Source: Pseudomonas lurida | GTDB lineage: Bacteria > Pseudomonadota > Gammaproteobacteria > Pseudomonadales > Pseudomonadaceae | NCBI RefSeq assembly: GCF_002563895.1 | Contig: NZ_PDJB01000001.1 | Span: 1,223,501 to 1,287,500, forward strand | Direction of reading: 5' to 3' | Length of the DNA: 64,000 bases | Shown: piece after piece, positions 45,426-55,194 of the stretch | How the letters are laid out: every line of letters starts with the position of its first letter | Numbering within the stretch: the first letter of the stretch is position 1 | The notes under the pieces: generated by a model | What the model was told of the DNA's origin: nothing | The model's database searches: none | The model's input: only the letters and a program-made list of their open reading frames with translations | Program-made: the position numbers and the translations under genes

Positions 45426-46052
45426 TCACGCAGATTGATCGGACTTGGGTGAAGCTTAGTCGCTGGCGATGCGCTGTGAAGAATTTGTGCGGCGAGCGCC
45501 GAGCGCCACCTGGATTCGACCCCGCGGGTCCACGCCCGAATCCGTGCATCGAATGCCCAAGGGTATGCATCCGCCGAGCAGGCAATCCTCGCCCAGGGGG
45601 CGCAGATCCACAGGTTCTGCCAGCCGTCCTCCTGGAAGTCCAGGGTTTGGATCAAGGGCGACGAGTTTTTACTGACGACCAGAAAGGCATGGGTGGCCGG
45701 GCTCAATGTGTTGCGCCAGAGCCTTCGGTGCGGTCATTGCGGCGTTGGCGGGGACATGACGCTACACCCTCACTGTGCAATACTCGCTGCCCTGCTAAAT
45801 GCGTCAAGGCAGGCAATGCTTCCTTGTAAAAGGCGTATTTACCCCGACTTATCGCTGAATTTAGTCTGTTTTAGAGTGAAAGACCCTAGTGCCAGCTTTT
45901 TATACTGCACCCCCGCCGATCCCGCAGGCTGTGCCCTGTCGGACGTACCTGTCCACGAAACAGGCCCGGTTGAAGTTCGCCCCCGGCTTACCCGCCAGGC
46001 GCGCGGAACGCTCGGTGGCTCATATCCAATAACAAGACGAGGTTGTACCCCT
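45426..46052. other. 627-base region between the PBP and permease genes, no gene called
   Basis: The two genes are divergent. The left half is GC-rich with open frames on both strands but none with a good ribosome-binding site or family resemblance. The right half (about 45780-45930) is more AT-rich (TGTAAAAGGCGTATTTACC, TTTAGTCTGTTTTAGAG) and is the likely promoter zone of the permease. Confidence 0.45.
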
Positions 46053-47471
46053 ATGCCAGTTGGCAATCACCTGCCCCATGGCGAGACCGCTCAGGGCGGC
46101 CCGCTGAAACGTGAACTGGGCGAACGGCATATTCGCCTGATGGCCCTTGGCGCCTGTATCGGCGTCGGCCTGTTCCTTGGCTCGGCCAAGGCCATTGAAA
46201 TGGCCGGCCCGGCGATTATGCTTTCCTACATCATTGGCGGCCTGGCGATCCTGGTGATCATGCGCGCGCTGGGTGAAATGGCCGTGCACAACCCTGTCGC
46301 CGGCTCGTTCAGCCGTTACGCGCAGGACTACCTTGGCCCGTTGGCGGGCTTCCTCACCGGCTGGAACTACTGGTTCCTGTGGCTGGTGACCTGCGTCGCG
46401 GAAATCACCGCCGTCGCGGTGTACATGGGCGTCTGGTTCCCCGATGTGCCGCGCTGGATCTGGGCCCTGGCGGCCCTGGTCAGCATGGGCACGATCAACC
46501 TGATCGCGGTCAAGGCCTTCGGTGAGTTCGAATTCTGGTTCGCGCTGATCAAGATCGTCACCATCATCGCCATGGTGATCGGCGGTGTCGGCATCATCGC
46601 GTTCGGCTTTGGCAATGACGGCGTCGCGCTGGGTATTTCCAACCTGTGGGCGCACGGCGGCTTCCTGCCCAACGGCGTGCAGGGCGTGCTGATGTCCCTG
46701 CAGATGGTGATGTTCGCCTACCTGGGCGTGGAAATGATCGGCCTCACCGCCGGTGAAGCGAAGAACCCGCAGAAGACCATTCCGAATGCCATTGGCTCGG
46801 TGTTCTGGCGCATCCTGCTGTTCTACGTCGGTGCGTTGTTCGTCATTCTGTCGATCTACCCGTGGAACGAAATCGGCACCCAGGGCAGCCCGTTCGTGAT
46901 GACCTTCGAGCGCCTGGGCATCAAGACTGCCGCAGGCATCATCAACTTCGTGGTGATCACTGCCGCGCTGTCGTCGTGCAACGGTGGCATCTTCAGCACC
47001 GGGCGCATGCTCTACAGCCTGGCGCAAAACGGCCAGGCGCCGGCAGCCTTCGGCACCACCTCGCGTAACGGCGTGCCGCGCAAGGCGCTGCTGTTGTCGA
47101 TTTTTGCGTTGCTGCTGGGCGTGTTGCTCAACTACCTGGTGCCGGAAAAAGTCTTTGTCTGGGTGACCTCGATTGCCACCTTCGGCGCAATCTGGACCTG
47201 GGTGATGATCTTGCTGGCGCAGCTCAAGTTTCGCCAGGGCCTGAGCCCGGCCGAACGTGCCGGCCTCAAGTACCGCATGTGGCTGTACCCGGTCAGTTCG
47301 TACCTGGCCTTGGCGTTCCTGGTGCTGGTGGTGGGCCTGATGGCGTACTTCCCGGATACCCGTATCGCGCTGTACGTAGGCCCGGTATTCCTGGTGCTGC
47401 TGACGGTACTGTTCTACGTGTTCAAGTTGCAGCCGACTGACGTCGGGCAACGGGCCCCCCACTCGGTTTGA
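46053..47471 (+). CDS. Amino-acid permease (AAT/ProY-GabP type)
   Basis: A 472-residue inner-membrane transporter with 12 hydrophobic segments. The amino-acid transporter family signature is seen at RHIRLMALGACIGVGLFLGS and GGLAILVIMRALGEMAV, with EMIGLTAGEAKNPQKTIP in the middle and SSCNGGIFSTGRMLYSLA later. It imports an amino acid with protons; the family includes proline-, GABA-, histidine- and aromatic-specific members and I cannot choose among them. The ATG at 46053 follows GAGG and begins the usual cytoplasmic N-tail; the frame is open to 45693 without a matching extension in the family. Confidence 0.88.
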   Translation: MPVGNHLPHGETAQGGPLKRELGERHIRLMALGACIGVGLFLGSAKAIEMAGPAIMLSYIIGGLAILVIMRALGEMAVHNPVAGSFSRYAQDYLGPLAGFLTGWNYWFLWLVTCVAEITAVAVYMGVWFPDVPRWIWALAALVSMGTINLIAVKAFGEFEFWFALIKIVTIIAMVIGGVGIIAFGFGNDGVALGISNLWAHGGFLPNGVQGVLMSLQMVMFAYLGVEMIGLTAGEAKNPQKTIPNAIGSVFWRILLFYVGALFVILSIYPWNEIGTQGSPFVMTFERLGIKTAAGIINFVVITAALSSCNGGIFSTGRMLYSLAQNGQAPAAFGTTSRNGVPRKALLLSIFALLLGVLLNYLVPEKVFVWVTSIATFGAIWTWVMILLAQLKFRQGLSPAERAGLKYRMWLYPVSSYLALAFLVLVVGLMAYFPDTRIALYVGPVFLVLLTVLFYVFKLQPTDVGQRAPHSV

Positions 47472-47478
47472 TGGCCAA

Positions 47479-47515
47479 CACCCTGGAGCTTGCGGTTTCA
47501 GCAGGCTCCAGGGTG
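47479..47515. terminator. Hairpin between convergent permease and second toxin gene
   Basis: CACCCTGGAGC (47479-47489) and GCTCCAGGGTG (47505-47515) form a perfect 11-bp stem with a 15-base loop. It ends six bases before the toxin's stop codon. No strong T run. Confidence 0.7.
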
Positions 47516-47520
47516 CCGAC

Positions 47521-50500
47521 TCAGGCGTGTTGCAAGGCGGCCTGTGTGGCGACGGTCAGCTGTCGCACCAGAAGGTCATGTTCATCCTTCTCCCAATCGA
47601 CCAATGACTGGCGCCGCTCCAGATATTCGTCGGAGGTTTTGTTGGGCAGCTCTCGTTCCAGCAACCTCACTTTGTATTGAGTACGGTCCTTGATGGTGGA
47701 AAAGGGCTCCGGGTGACTCCTTGCCAGGTACTCGATCCAGAACCCTTCCGTCAACAGCCACTCTTGCAAGGCCGGGCTTTGACCCAGCCGACGCAGTTGG
47801 ACGCGGGCATCATCGAGTACCGCGTCGGTCACGTAGCGCTCGACGGTATACAGCAACTCCAGCGGGTAGAACGGCAGATCGAACTCCGCGGCCATTTGGG
47901 CGCGAAAGTAAATGCAGACCTCGGCCGGATCGACCTCCAGGTTGGCCAGTTCCCGTTGCCGGATGAAGTTGTCGGAAATATGGTCCAGTTGGTTCAGATA
48001 AAAACGCCCGGTGGACAAGGCAATCAGCTCCCGGTCGCTTTCGTAGGTGCGAGGCTTGTTCTTGGCCTGGTGAATCCGGTGTTCCAGCTCCATTTTGGTG
48101 AAGGCCAGCAGGGCACTGTCGCCGCAATCCCCCGAACCATAGGTATTGAGGAATACGTTGTTACGTAACTCTGTCGATTCCCCCATCGCCAACAGCAACG
48201 TCCATACGCGGGTGGTCAGCGATTCCCTGGATACCCTCGACCCGACGTAGGCGTAGGTTTGGGTCAGGTCTCGAAGGACCTGGAATGCGTCATCCGGGCG
48301 CGTCTCCTCACTGAGCAGCAAACTCTCCCACAGCAACTTGCGCTCGGGGTACTCGCTGCCGGGCACCCCGTCCAGCCACTGGTTGAGTTCGTCATCGACC
48401 CCTGGAATATGGCGCAGGCCACCGAGGGCGCCGCCCAGGTCAATGCCGTTGCGACGTCGGTAGTCGGCAATCTGCTGACGCGCCGTGCCTGATAAGGGGT
48501 TGCTGTGCAAGAAGGTGTTGCGGTTGGTCGTTGCCAGCCGCGTGTCGGTCAACACCTGTTCGGGAATGCTGCTGATCAGGTTGTCCTCCAGGTGCAGGGT
48601 CAGCAGGCCGGGTAATTCCCAGGTACCCGTGGGCCACTGGCTGATCTGGGTATTGCGCAGGTTCAGGTAGGTCAGTTGGTTGAGCCGGCTTACGTCCGGT
48701 GTGTTGCCCAGTGCGTTATTGCTCAGGTCGAGATGCTTCAAACCGACCATGTTGGCCAAGCGTGCCGACGCTTCGTCGGTCAGGACCAAGCCGTTGCGGG
48801 ACAGGTTCAGGTGGGTCAGCTGTGTCATGACGGTGATGGCTTGGGGTAAAACGTTCAGGCTGCAGTCGATCTCCAGGGAATTGAGCCCGGAGAACTTGCC
48901 CAGGAAGGCGTCGCCGCTGTCCGGGAAGGCGTTGCCCGAAATCTTCAGGTGTTCGATGTGTTCGAACCCTGTGAGGCTGGCGATGAACGAGGCCGGGGGC
49001 AGGTTGATGTCGTCCAGCTGCAGCGCCAGTGAATGCACATGGAACAAGCCGGTGATATAGCGCCGTGGCTCTTCCCGTCGCCAGGCGCGGCGCAATTGGT
49101 TGGCCACGAAGCGGCGGCGGCCCAGGTGCTGACCGAGGGGGTCGTTGTCGGGGTCGTCCATCGCCTGGTAGGTGTCGGACCAGCGTGTCAGTTCTGTGTC
49201 CATGGCGCTGTATTCGGCCTGGCGCCGGTCAAGTTCGATCATCGCGAGGGGCTCGCTCGTATTCAGTGAGCGGATAAACCGCTGGGCATCGCTGCTGCTG
49301 AAGCTGGGGTACAGCTCTTGCACCTTGGACACCAGGTCGAGTGGACGATTGGCACCGAACGGCCAGTGCCATTGCCAGATCGGGTAGGCCAGGAATGATC
49401 GGTCGACCCGCATGGGGGGCTGCATCCAGGGTTGCAGGTGGGGCAGGCCCAGCACGCCTTTGATGTCCACCCGGCGTCCTAGGGCCAGGGCTACCAGCTG
49501 TTCGCGCAAGGCGGACAAGTCTTCAGTGTCGGTGATGCCCAGGCTTGCCTGTTCGCTGGCAGACAGCAATGTCACCAGCGCGGGCAACAGCCTGTTCGAG
49601 GCGCTGCCCATCGGCCTGCCTGCGGCATCGTAGGCCTGATATCCACGGTCGGTCCTGGCCAGCAGACGACGCACCGCGCCGTCCAGGTGCCCTGCGCTTT
49701 CCAGCAACCTCCCTTGAGGGTCGCCTTGATGGATATCGACGCGCATTGCCCGTGGCCAGTCGGGCAGGAACTTGAGCAGGTACAGCGCGATCTTGTCGCT
49801 GTCCGGGTTGGCGCAGGACGGCAGGTACAACCCCTCGTACGCGCGGTTCAACCGCAGGTCGTGGCTGGACAGGCGTGCCTGCTCCGAAAGGCGCAGGCCC
49901 ACCTGGTTGTTTTCATTCAGCTGCTTGAGTTCCCGTGGCGACGCGTGGCTGAGGATCGCCTTGACGGTACTGGTGGGCAGGTTCGGGTGTTTGGCCTTGA
50001 AGCGTTTTTCTTGCGCGGAGCCATTGCGTTCGCTGCTTGCGTAGATTGAATCTAAAAAGCCCATGCGTTCTTGCTCAGTGTACGCAACGATTTTGGTCAC
50101 CAGTTTGAACAAGCGTTCGTCGTCGGTGGCGGGCGTTTCGGCCAGCAATCCCTGGCAAACGTGATCGTTCTTGATCACGGCGCCAAGCAATTTTCCGTCG
50201 AGGTAGTCCTGTTCCGTCACCGTGATCCTGCGCGCCGTGGCCGGTGCAGTGTCGGGGTATTGCTTCAGCACGCGTTGCTGCTCGTCGACAATTTGCAGCA
50301 CATGGTCGGAGGGCCAGCCACGTAACCCGATCAGTGCCAGCAATTGGATTTCCGGGCGTGCTGTCTTTGCGGCGGGGTCGATGCGTATCGCCTTGAGAAA
50401 CAGCTGGATCTCCTCATCGATCTTGAAGCGTTTGCAGGTGTCGGCCAGCAACGGTGGCGCGGCCCGCCCCGAACGGTGGACCTGGCGCAGCACTTCTGGC

Positions 50501-53500
50501 GAGGTATCGGTCAAGGCCATGATCTTGCCGGCCATGTCCTCGGTGAAGGCATAACGGTGATTGCCCAGACGGTAAAGCAGGCGGTGGTTGTCCCAGGTCA
50601 TCGGGTTTTCGCTGGATAAGCGCCAGGCCCCGTCACCGTTGTGCTCAAGGGTGGGGGTGTTGACTCCGATTTTTTGCGGGTGGACCAGGCGCCACTTGAG
50701 CAGGTCTTTATCGAAGGCGATCCGATACAAGGAGCCCTGCAGTGGCAAGTAATGCCGGGCGTTGAACTCGAAGGGGCCGTCGGCCTTGGGCGTCAGGCCG
50801 AGCGGTAGCACCAGTTGTTGTTCGTACTGCACCAGGGAGCCGTTGACCAGGCTGACGAACCCCTCGGGGCTGCGCTGGGTACTCATGTAGTCGCCCAGTG
50901 TCTTGCGCAAACCCTTGGCGTCGTCAGCGCTGCTCATGCCCAGCAATCGATGTTCGTGGGGCTGCAGCACCGAACCGATCGCCAGGTAAAAACTGTCGAC
51001 CGGGGGCGACACCGGGATTTCGCCGCCGTTGCGCATATCGTAGGCCCTGTAGTCGCCACCGCCGTAGTGACGCAGCGCGACGGTGGGATCGTCGGGGCCG
51101 GTAGATGCGTAGAGTTCGCCGCTCGCCACATCATTGACGACAAAGGGGCGCTTGAGCGTGTGGCGCACCAGCGCCGAGGCGAATTCCCTTGCCCATTGAT
51201 CGATGTCTTCAGTGAACTCACGGGGGTGGTACAGGCCGTCGATCACCGCGTCGATGCGCAGCGCGGTGCGTTGGTGATCCAGCAGGTCGCGAAACGTCAG
51301 CGGCAGGGTGCCGTGTTGCAGGTAGTCCTGTTGCTGGCGCGGCGTCAGGGGTTCTTGCTCCAGCAGGCGCTTGAGGTTGGCGGTGGACAATGGTTGGTTC
51401 AGGTCGCGTAGTTTTTTCAACAACGGGGTGACTGTCACCAGTGGTGGCGCAGCCTTGAGCGGCAAAAAGCGGCGAGCGCCGAGGGGAGGGATGAGCTCGG
51501 TTTTTTCGTAACCGGCGTAGTTGACCACGGCGTTGAACAGCGTAATGCGCTCGCGGGCGGCCAGTTGCGCGACCTGGCGACGCAAGTGACTGAGGCGCTG
51601 CTCTTCGCTATGCGAGACCCCGCCGTCCTTGCCCAGGCTCGACGCGCCGGGCTGTTGCCGCATGATCAAGCGCAGCAGCGGGTCTACCGTGCCGGGCGGC
51701 AGGCGCTGGTTGTCCGCGTCACCGTAGCGGCCATCCTCCTGGCGGGTGAGGTACACCGTAGGCGAGGTGGGCGAGGGCAGGACGGACGGGCTGTAGGTCT
51801 CGATCAATACGCCGTGCTCATCCCGCACGCTCAGCAGCGTGTCGGCCGGCCAGCCGGGCAGTTGCGTCAACAGGCAAAACACCAGGCTGTCGCCATGGGG
51901 CGGCAGGTAGCCCGGCTCGTCGAAGCGCTCGATGACCTGTTGAATGACCTGGTCGGCCTGCAGGCGCCGCACGCCTTCGATCAGGTTCAGCGGGGCCGCC
52001 TGCTCGCTCCAGACCGCGTCCAGGGCGGTGCGGGTGGTCGAGGTGCTGCGCAGCATCAATTCCAGGTCGACATCCGGGGTGATGGAGGAACCATTGGGCA
52101 GCATGCGTTGCAGCAGTTGTACGTCGGATAAGGTGTGGGCGTTTTTCAGGTCGAACACCCAGGCCTGCAAGGCCGGCTCGAAGAGGATGGGCGGCGTGTA
52201 ACTGGCGCCGGTCCCGTGCTTGAGGGTGTAGCGCATGCTGTGCGGGTCGCGACGGACTTCTACCACCAGGGTCTGGGCGCCCTCGCGCAGTTTGGCGTAG
52301 GTCTTGCCGTCCAGGGTGTAGATGCCCAGCGCGTCAGCGGTCCGCCCATCGAGCAGGTTCTGCCGTGAGTAGGCATAGGGCGAAGCGTCGGGTTTCCATA
52401 GCTCCTCGGTGCCGTCGGGACGGATCACCTTGCGCGGGTTACCGAGTGTCTCCAGGTAATTGAGCATGCGCAGGCGATGAGCGCGGCCGGCGACACTCAT
52501 CAAGCGGCCGCTGATGGCGAGGTCGGCCAAGTCCGCCAGGGCGGAGGCGAAGCTGTTGGCCTGGCCTTTGGACGCATCGTCCAGGCCCTGGGCCAGGCTG
52601 TAAGTCATGCTGCCCAGTACGGTCAGTTGCATGATCCGATTCATGCCGCTGACACCGCCGGGCATGGGGGTCAGCAGCAGGTGCAGGACTTCCCCGGCGA
52701 CGGCCGCCACGGCGTCCTTGAGCGCCCGCCAGTCAGCTTCGGAGCGCTCGGTGGCGAGGGTGGCGAGGTCCGACTGGTAACGCTGGATCAGGCGACGGGT
52801 GAATGCGTCGACCAGTGATAACGGGCGGCCGGTCTTGGCGTCGGCGGCGAAGCGCACAGTGTCCAGGGTCCGTGGTGCAAAAGCTGTGTGAAACCCGTCG
52901 TACAACGGTCCTGCCAGCCAGTTCAGGCCTTCCGGGCGTGGCTCCTGGTTCAGGAGCGAGGTGAAGACCGACAGGCCGATCAAGGGCAACTGCCGGGAAA
53001 ACCAACCGAGGTCCTGTTGTTGCTGGCTGTCCTTGAGTTGCTGGCGCAGGTCGGCTTCGCCCGCCTGGGCGTCGATGTGATAACGGAAGGCACCGCCGGG
53101 GCGCTGGGGGAAATACGTCACTACCCCGAGGCTGGCGACGCGAATCAGCAGCAGTGGTAGCGGGATCACGTTTTCCCAGGGCACGAACGGGACGGACACG
53201 ATAAGCGTCAGGCCCGAGGTCAGGCCCAGGGTGTCGAATGCCAGTGACGGCCCCCTCTCGGTGAGGCTGGCGCGCAAGGCGTCATACACTGGCTGGGTGA
53301 GCCCGGTGGTGGCACGCAGGCGCCAGGACTCCAGCAGGTCAAACTGCAACGTGGCTTTTGCGGCGGTGGCGAACAGGTTGCGCAATCGGCCGTTTTCCCC
53401 AAGTGCCGCATCGGTGCGTACCCGCAGTTGACCACCGAGGTTCAACGCTCGGGCCGTGTTGATAAACCTCAAGGTGTCGAGAGGCGGGCCAGGGCCGACA

Positions 53501-53997
53501 ATTTCACTGGCCTCGACCTGGCTGAAGCCGGAGTCCTGGATGATCGAATGGGTAAACCCGAAATTCAGGCAGGCTGCCTCCCAGAGCGTCATGTCCTTGG
53601 TGTGCAGGGTGAACTGCCATTCGTCATAGGCGCGGCGCGGTCGATCGTCACGCTGGCGAGGCGGCGGGTCCCAGGGAAACGGTTGCTCGCGTTTCTCCAG
53701 GTAGGTGGTGTAGATCCGGTACTGCTCTGGATCCCGGCCCTCCAGCTTGTCGCGCAATTGCGCAAGCCCCTGGGTCTTGAAGGCCTGGACCAGCGCATTT
53801 TTTGCACGGTCGAGCGCGGTGAGCGCCTGCTGGGCCTCGCGTTGCAATTTCAGGTAAAGCGCTTGTTCTTGCGCGGTCAGGCTGCTCATGGCTTGCACAA
53901 CATTGCGCTGGATCAGGTCCAGCGCCTGCTGCTGTGCCCAGGTGGTACTCGATTGGAGGTTGCCGGACAGACCGTTGAGGAGTTGATGGGTCGGCAT
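47521..53997 (-). CDS. Giant LRR protein with NEL-type E3 ubiquitin ligase domain (2)
   Basis: About 2158 residues, one of the longest genes in the window, and a paralogue of the protein at 37-42 kb. No signal peptide. The N-terminal region has the same dermonecrotic-toxin-like plan. The middle repeats a module at least three times: a block like PPLLADTCKRF or NLIEGVRRLQ followed 30-50 residues later by a Trp-Pro motif (QLPGWPADTLL near 714, GLRGWPSDHVL near 1226, FLPDWPRAMRV near 1414). Leucine-rich repeats lie near 1690-1810 (HLNLSRNGLVL, HLDLSNNALG, YLNLRNTQIS). The NEL-like C-terminus has Cys at about 1958 in DCGDSALL (C-x-D). The ATG at 53997 (MPTHQLL) is preferred over that at 54003, because AAAGG is 9 bases from the former and only 3 from the latter. 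Confidence 0.85.
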   Translation of the reverse strand: MPTHQLLNGLSGNLQSSTTWAQQQALDLIQRNVVQAMSSLTAQEQALYLKLQREAQQALTALDRAKNALVQAFKTQGLAQLRDKLEGRDPEQYRIYTTYLEKREQPFPWDPPPRQRDDRPRRAYDEWQFTLHTKDMTLWEAACLNFGFTHSIIQDSGFSQVEASEIVGPGPPLDTLRFINTARALNLGGQLRVRTDAALGENGRLRNLFATAAKATLQFDLLESWRLRATTGLTQPVYDALRASLTERGPSLAFDTLGLTSGLTLIVSVPFVPWENVIPLPLLLIRVASLGVVTYFPQRPGGAFRYHIDAQAGEADLRQQLKDSQQQQDLGWFSRQLPLIGLSVFTSLLNQEPRPEGLNWLAGPLYDGFHTAFAPRTLDTVRFAADAKTGRPLSLVDAFTRRLIQRYQSDLATLATERSEADWRALKDAVAAVAGEVLHLLLTPMPGGVSGMNRIMQLTVLGSMTYSLAQGLDDASKGQANSFASALADLADLAISGRLMSVAGRAHRLRMLNYLETLGNPRKVIRPDGTEELWKPDASPYAYSRQNLLDGRTADALGIYTLDGKTYAKLREGAQTLVVEVRRDPHSMRYTLKHGTGASYTPPILFEPALQAWVFDLKNAHTLSDVQLLQRMLPNGSSITPDVDLELMLRSTSTTRTALDAVWSEQAAPLNLIEGVRRLQADQVIQQVIERFDEPGYLPPHGDSLVFCLLTQLPGWPADTLLSVRDEHGVLIETYSPSVLPSPTSPTVYLTRQEDGRYGDADNQRLPPGTVDPLLRLIMRQQPGASSLGKDGGVSHSEEQRLSHLRRQVAQLAARERITLFNAVVNYAGYEKTELIPPLGARRFLPLKAAPPLVTVTPLLKKLRDLNQPLSTANLKRLLEQEPLTPRQQQDYLQHGTLPLTFRDLLDHQRTALRIDAVIDGLYHPREFTEDIDQWAREFASALVRHTLKRPFVVNDVASGELYASTGPDDPTVALRHYGGGDYRAYDMRNGGEIPVSPPVDSFYLAIGSVLQPHEHRLLGMSSADDAKGLRKTLGDYMSTQRSPEGFVSLVNGSLVQYEQQLVLPLGLTPKADGPFEFNARHYLPLQGSLYRIAFDKDLLKWRLVHPQKIGVNTPTLEHNGDGAWRLSSENPMTWDNHRLLYRLGNHRYAFTEDMAGKIMALTDTSPEVLRQVHRSGRAAPPLLADTCKRFKIDEEIQLFLKAIRIDPAAKTARPEIQLLALIGLRGWPSDHVLQIVDEQQRVLKQYPDTAPATARRITVTEQDYLDGKLLGAVIKNDHVCQGLLAETPATDDERLFKLVTKIVAYTEQERMGFLDSIYASSERNGSAQEKRFKAKHPNLPTSTVKAILSHASPRELKQLNENNQVGLRLSEQARLSSHDLRLNRAYEGLYLPSCANPDSDKIALYLLKFLPDWPRAMRVDIHQGDPQGRLLESAGHLDGAVRRLLARTDRGYQAYDAAGRPMGSASNRLLPALVTLLSASEQASLGITDTEDLSALREQLVALALGRRVDIKGVLGLPHLQPWMQPPMRVDRSFLAYPIWQWHWPFGANRPLDLVSKVQELYPSFSSSDAQRFIRSLNTSEPLAMIELDRRQAEYSAMDTELTRWSDTYQAMDDPDNDPLGQHLGRRRFVANQLRRAWRREEPRRYITGLFHVHSLALQLDDINLPPASFIASLTGFEHIEHLKISGNAFPDSGDAFLGKFSGLNSLEIDCSLNVLPQAITVMTQLTHLNLSRNGLVLTDEASARLANMVGLKHLDLSNNALGNTPDVSRLNQLTYLNLRNTQISQWPTGTWELPGLLTLHLEDNLISSIPEQVLTDTRLATTNRNTFLHSNPLSGTARQQIADYRRRNGIDLGGALGGLRHIPGVDDELNQWLDGVPGSEYPERKLLWESLLLSEETRPDDAFQVLRDLTQTYAYVGSRVSRESLTTRVWTLLLAMGESTELRNNVFLNTYGSGDCGDSALLAFTKMELEHRIHQAKNKPRTYESDRELIALSTGRFYLNQLDHISDNFIRQRELANLEVDPAEVCIYFRAQMAAEFDLPFYPLELLYTVERYVTDAVLDDARVQLRRLGQSPALQEWLLTEGFWIEYLARSHPEPFSTIKDRTQYKVRLLERELPNKTSDEYLERRQSLVDWEKDEHDLLVRQLTVATQAALQHA

Positions 53998-54000
53998 GTG

Positions 54001-54033
54001 CATTGGCCTTTCACGAAGAGTGGAAGGCCAATG
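54001..54033 (-). promoter_or_regulatory. Hairpin that would sequester the ribosome-binding site of the second toxin gene
   Basis: CATTGGCCTT (54001-54010) and AAGGCCAATG (54024-54033) form a perfect 10-bp stem with a 13-base loop. On the toxin mRNA the 3' arm contains the AAAGG ribosome-binding sequence and an AUG, just before the AUG at 53997. It could hold translation off until melted or bound; it may also act as a 3' end for opgC 28 bases upstream. Functional role is inferred. Confidence 0.5.
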
Positions 54034-54060
54034 GGAGCATGCCGTTTTTTCGCTGCGGGG

Positions 54061-55194
54061 CTAACTATGTAGCTGTTGTCGGGCCGGCACCGGTTGGCTC
54101 AGGCGTTTATTGAATTCCAGCCAGGCGGCCAGCGCGGCCATCAGCCCGGCACCCACCAGCGCGGTGAACACCTGTACGGCGAAGGTATCGCCAGCCAGGG
54201 CGTTGACCATGTCTGCCAGTGGCGCCAACAGCACGCCCAGGCAGAACACCTCGAGGGAAAAACGGCCCATGCGGCAGACCTCGGCGGCCAGTCGGTTTCG
54301 TGTCCACCCGGCACCCGGCAGCAGCTTGGCGGTGACGTACGCCAGTGCGAGGAAGTGCACCAGGCGCACTGGCGACAAGTCGGTCTTGCTGATCGGGTAC
54401 AGCAGGTCGCTCAAGGCTGACGGCATCAGTGCATCGTGGACCTCGGGCAAGCGCCAGCCGAGGGTGATCACGCCGGCCACCAGCACATACAGCGCCGCGG
54501 CGACGAACAAAGGCTGGCGCAGTAACGGCCGGGTCTCGGGTTGGCGCGGCTGTTGTGCGTGAATCGCCGCGGCTGCGCCCAGCACAAACAGAAATTGCCA
54601 GGTCACTGGGTTGAAGTACCACACGCCATCGGCAATCGCGCGCAGGTTCCACCCCATCCAGGGGGCCAGCAGGTACACCGTGGCGGACACCGTCACCACC
54701 GTCCAGGTCTTGCGGATCATCAGCGGCAACACCACCGACAGGCCGGCCAGCAGCACGATGTACAGCGGCAACGGGTCCATCAGGTTGGGCTTGAAGCGCA
54801 GCAGCAGCTCATCTGTAAGTGCCTGCTGTGGGTGGGTGACGAAGTGCGTCAGGCCCATCTCTTCGACCAGGTCACGGGTTTCCACGTGGCTGTTGGCGTA
54901 GAAGACGATGCCCATCAGCATGGCTAAAAGAAAGATATGCACCACGTACAACACCCAGGTGCGCCGCAGGATTTTCAGGCAGGCCATCCAGTAGCCGTCG
55001 CGCTGCATGATCTTGCCGTACGCCAACACGGCGGCAAAACCGGCGAGGAACACGAACACCTCGGCGGCATCGCTGAAACCGATATTGCGCAGGGTGATCT
55101 GGCCCAGGGGATTGTGGGGGACGTGATCCCAGAAAATGAAGATCAACGCCAGGCCCCGAAAAAAATCGATGCGCGGGTCGCGTCCGTTCAGCAT
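54061..55194 (-). CDS. OpgC-domain membrane acyltransferase
   Basis: A 377-residue protein with about ten membrane segments and the OpgC pattern near the N-terminus: RDPRIDFFRGLALIFIFWDHVP and DAAEVFVFLAGFAAVLAYG. In enterobacteria and Rhodobacter OpgC succinylates osmoregulated periplasmic glucans. No opgGH genes are nearby, so here it may modify another envelope glycan. It lies 63 bases upstream of the second toxin in the same direction. Confidence 0.86.
   Translation of the reverse strand: MLNGRDPRIDFFRGLALIFIFWDHVPHNPLGQITLRNIGFSDAAEVFVFLAGFAAVLAYGKIMQRDGYWMACLKILRRTWVLYVVHIFLLAMLMGIVFYANSHVETRDLVEEMGLTHFVTHPQQALTDELLLRFKPNLMDPLPLYIVLLAGLSVVLPLMIRKTWTVVTVSATVYLLAPWMGWNLRAIADGVWYFNPVTWQFLFVLGAAAAIHAQQPRQPETRPLLRQPLFVAAALYVLVAGVITLGWRLPEVHDALMPSALSDLLYPISKTDLSPVRLVHFLALAYVTAKLLPGAGWTRNRLAAEVCRMGRFSLEVFCLGVLLAPLADMVNALAGDTFAVQVFTALVGAGLMAALAAWLEFNKRLSQPVPARQQLHS

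Noticed and set aside
45299..45706. 135-codon minus-strand open frame overlapping the PBP start
   Set aside because: It overlaps the PBP gene in another frame, lacks a ribosome-binding site and has no recognised family pattern.
45780..46052. Riboswitch or attenuator ahead of the amino-acid permease
   Set aside because: No leader peptide, no known aptamer core and no terminator/antiterminator pair could be recognised.
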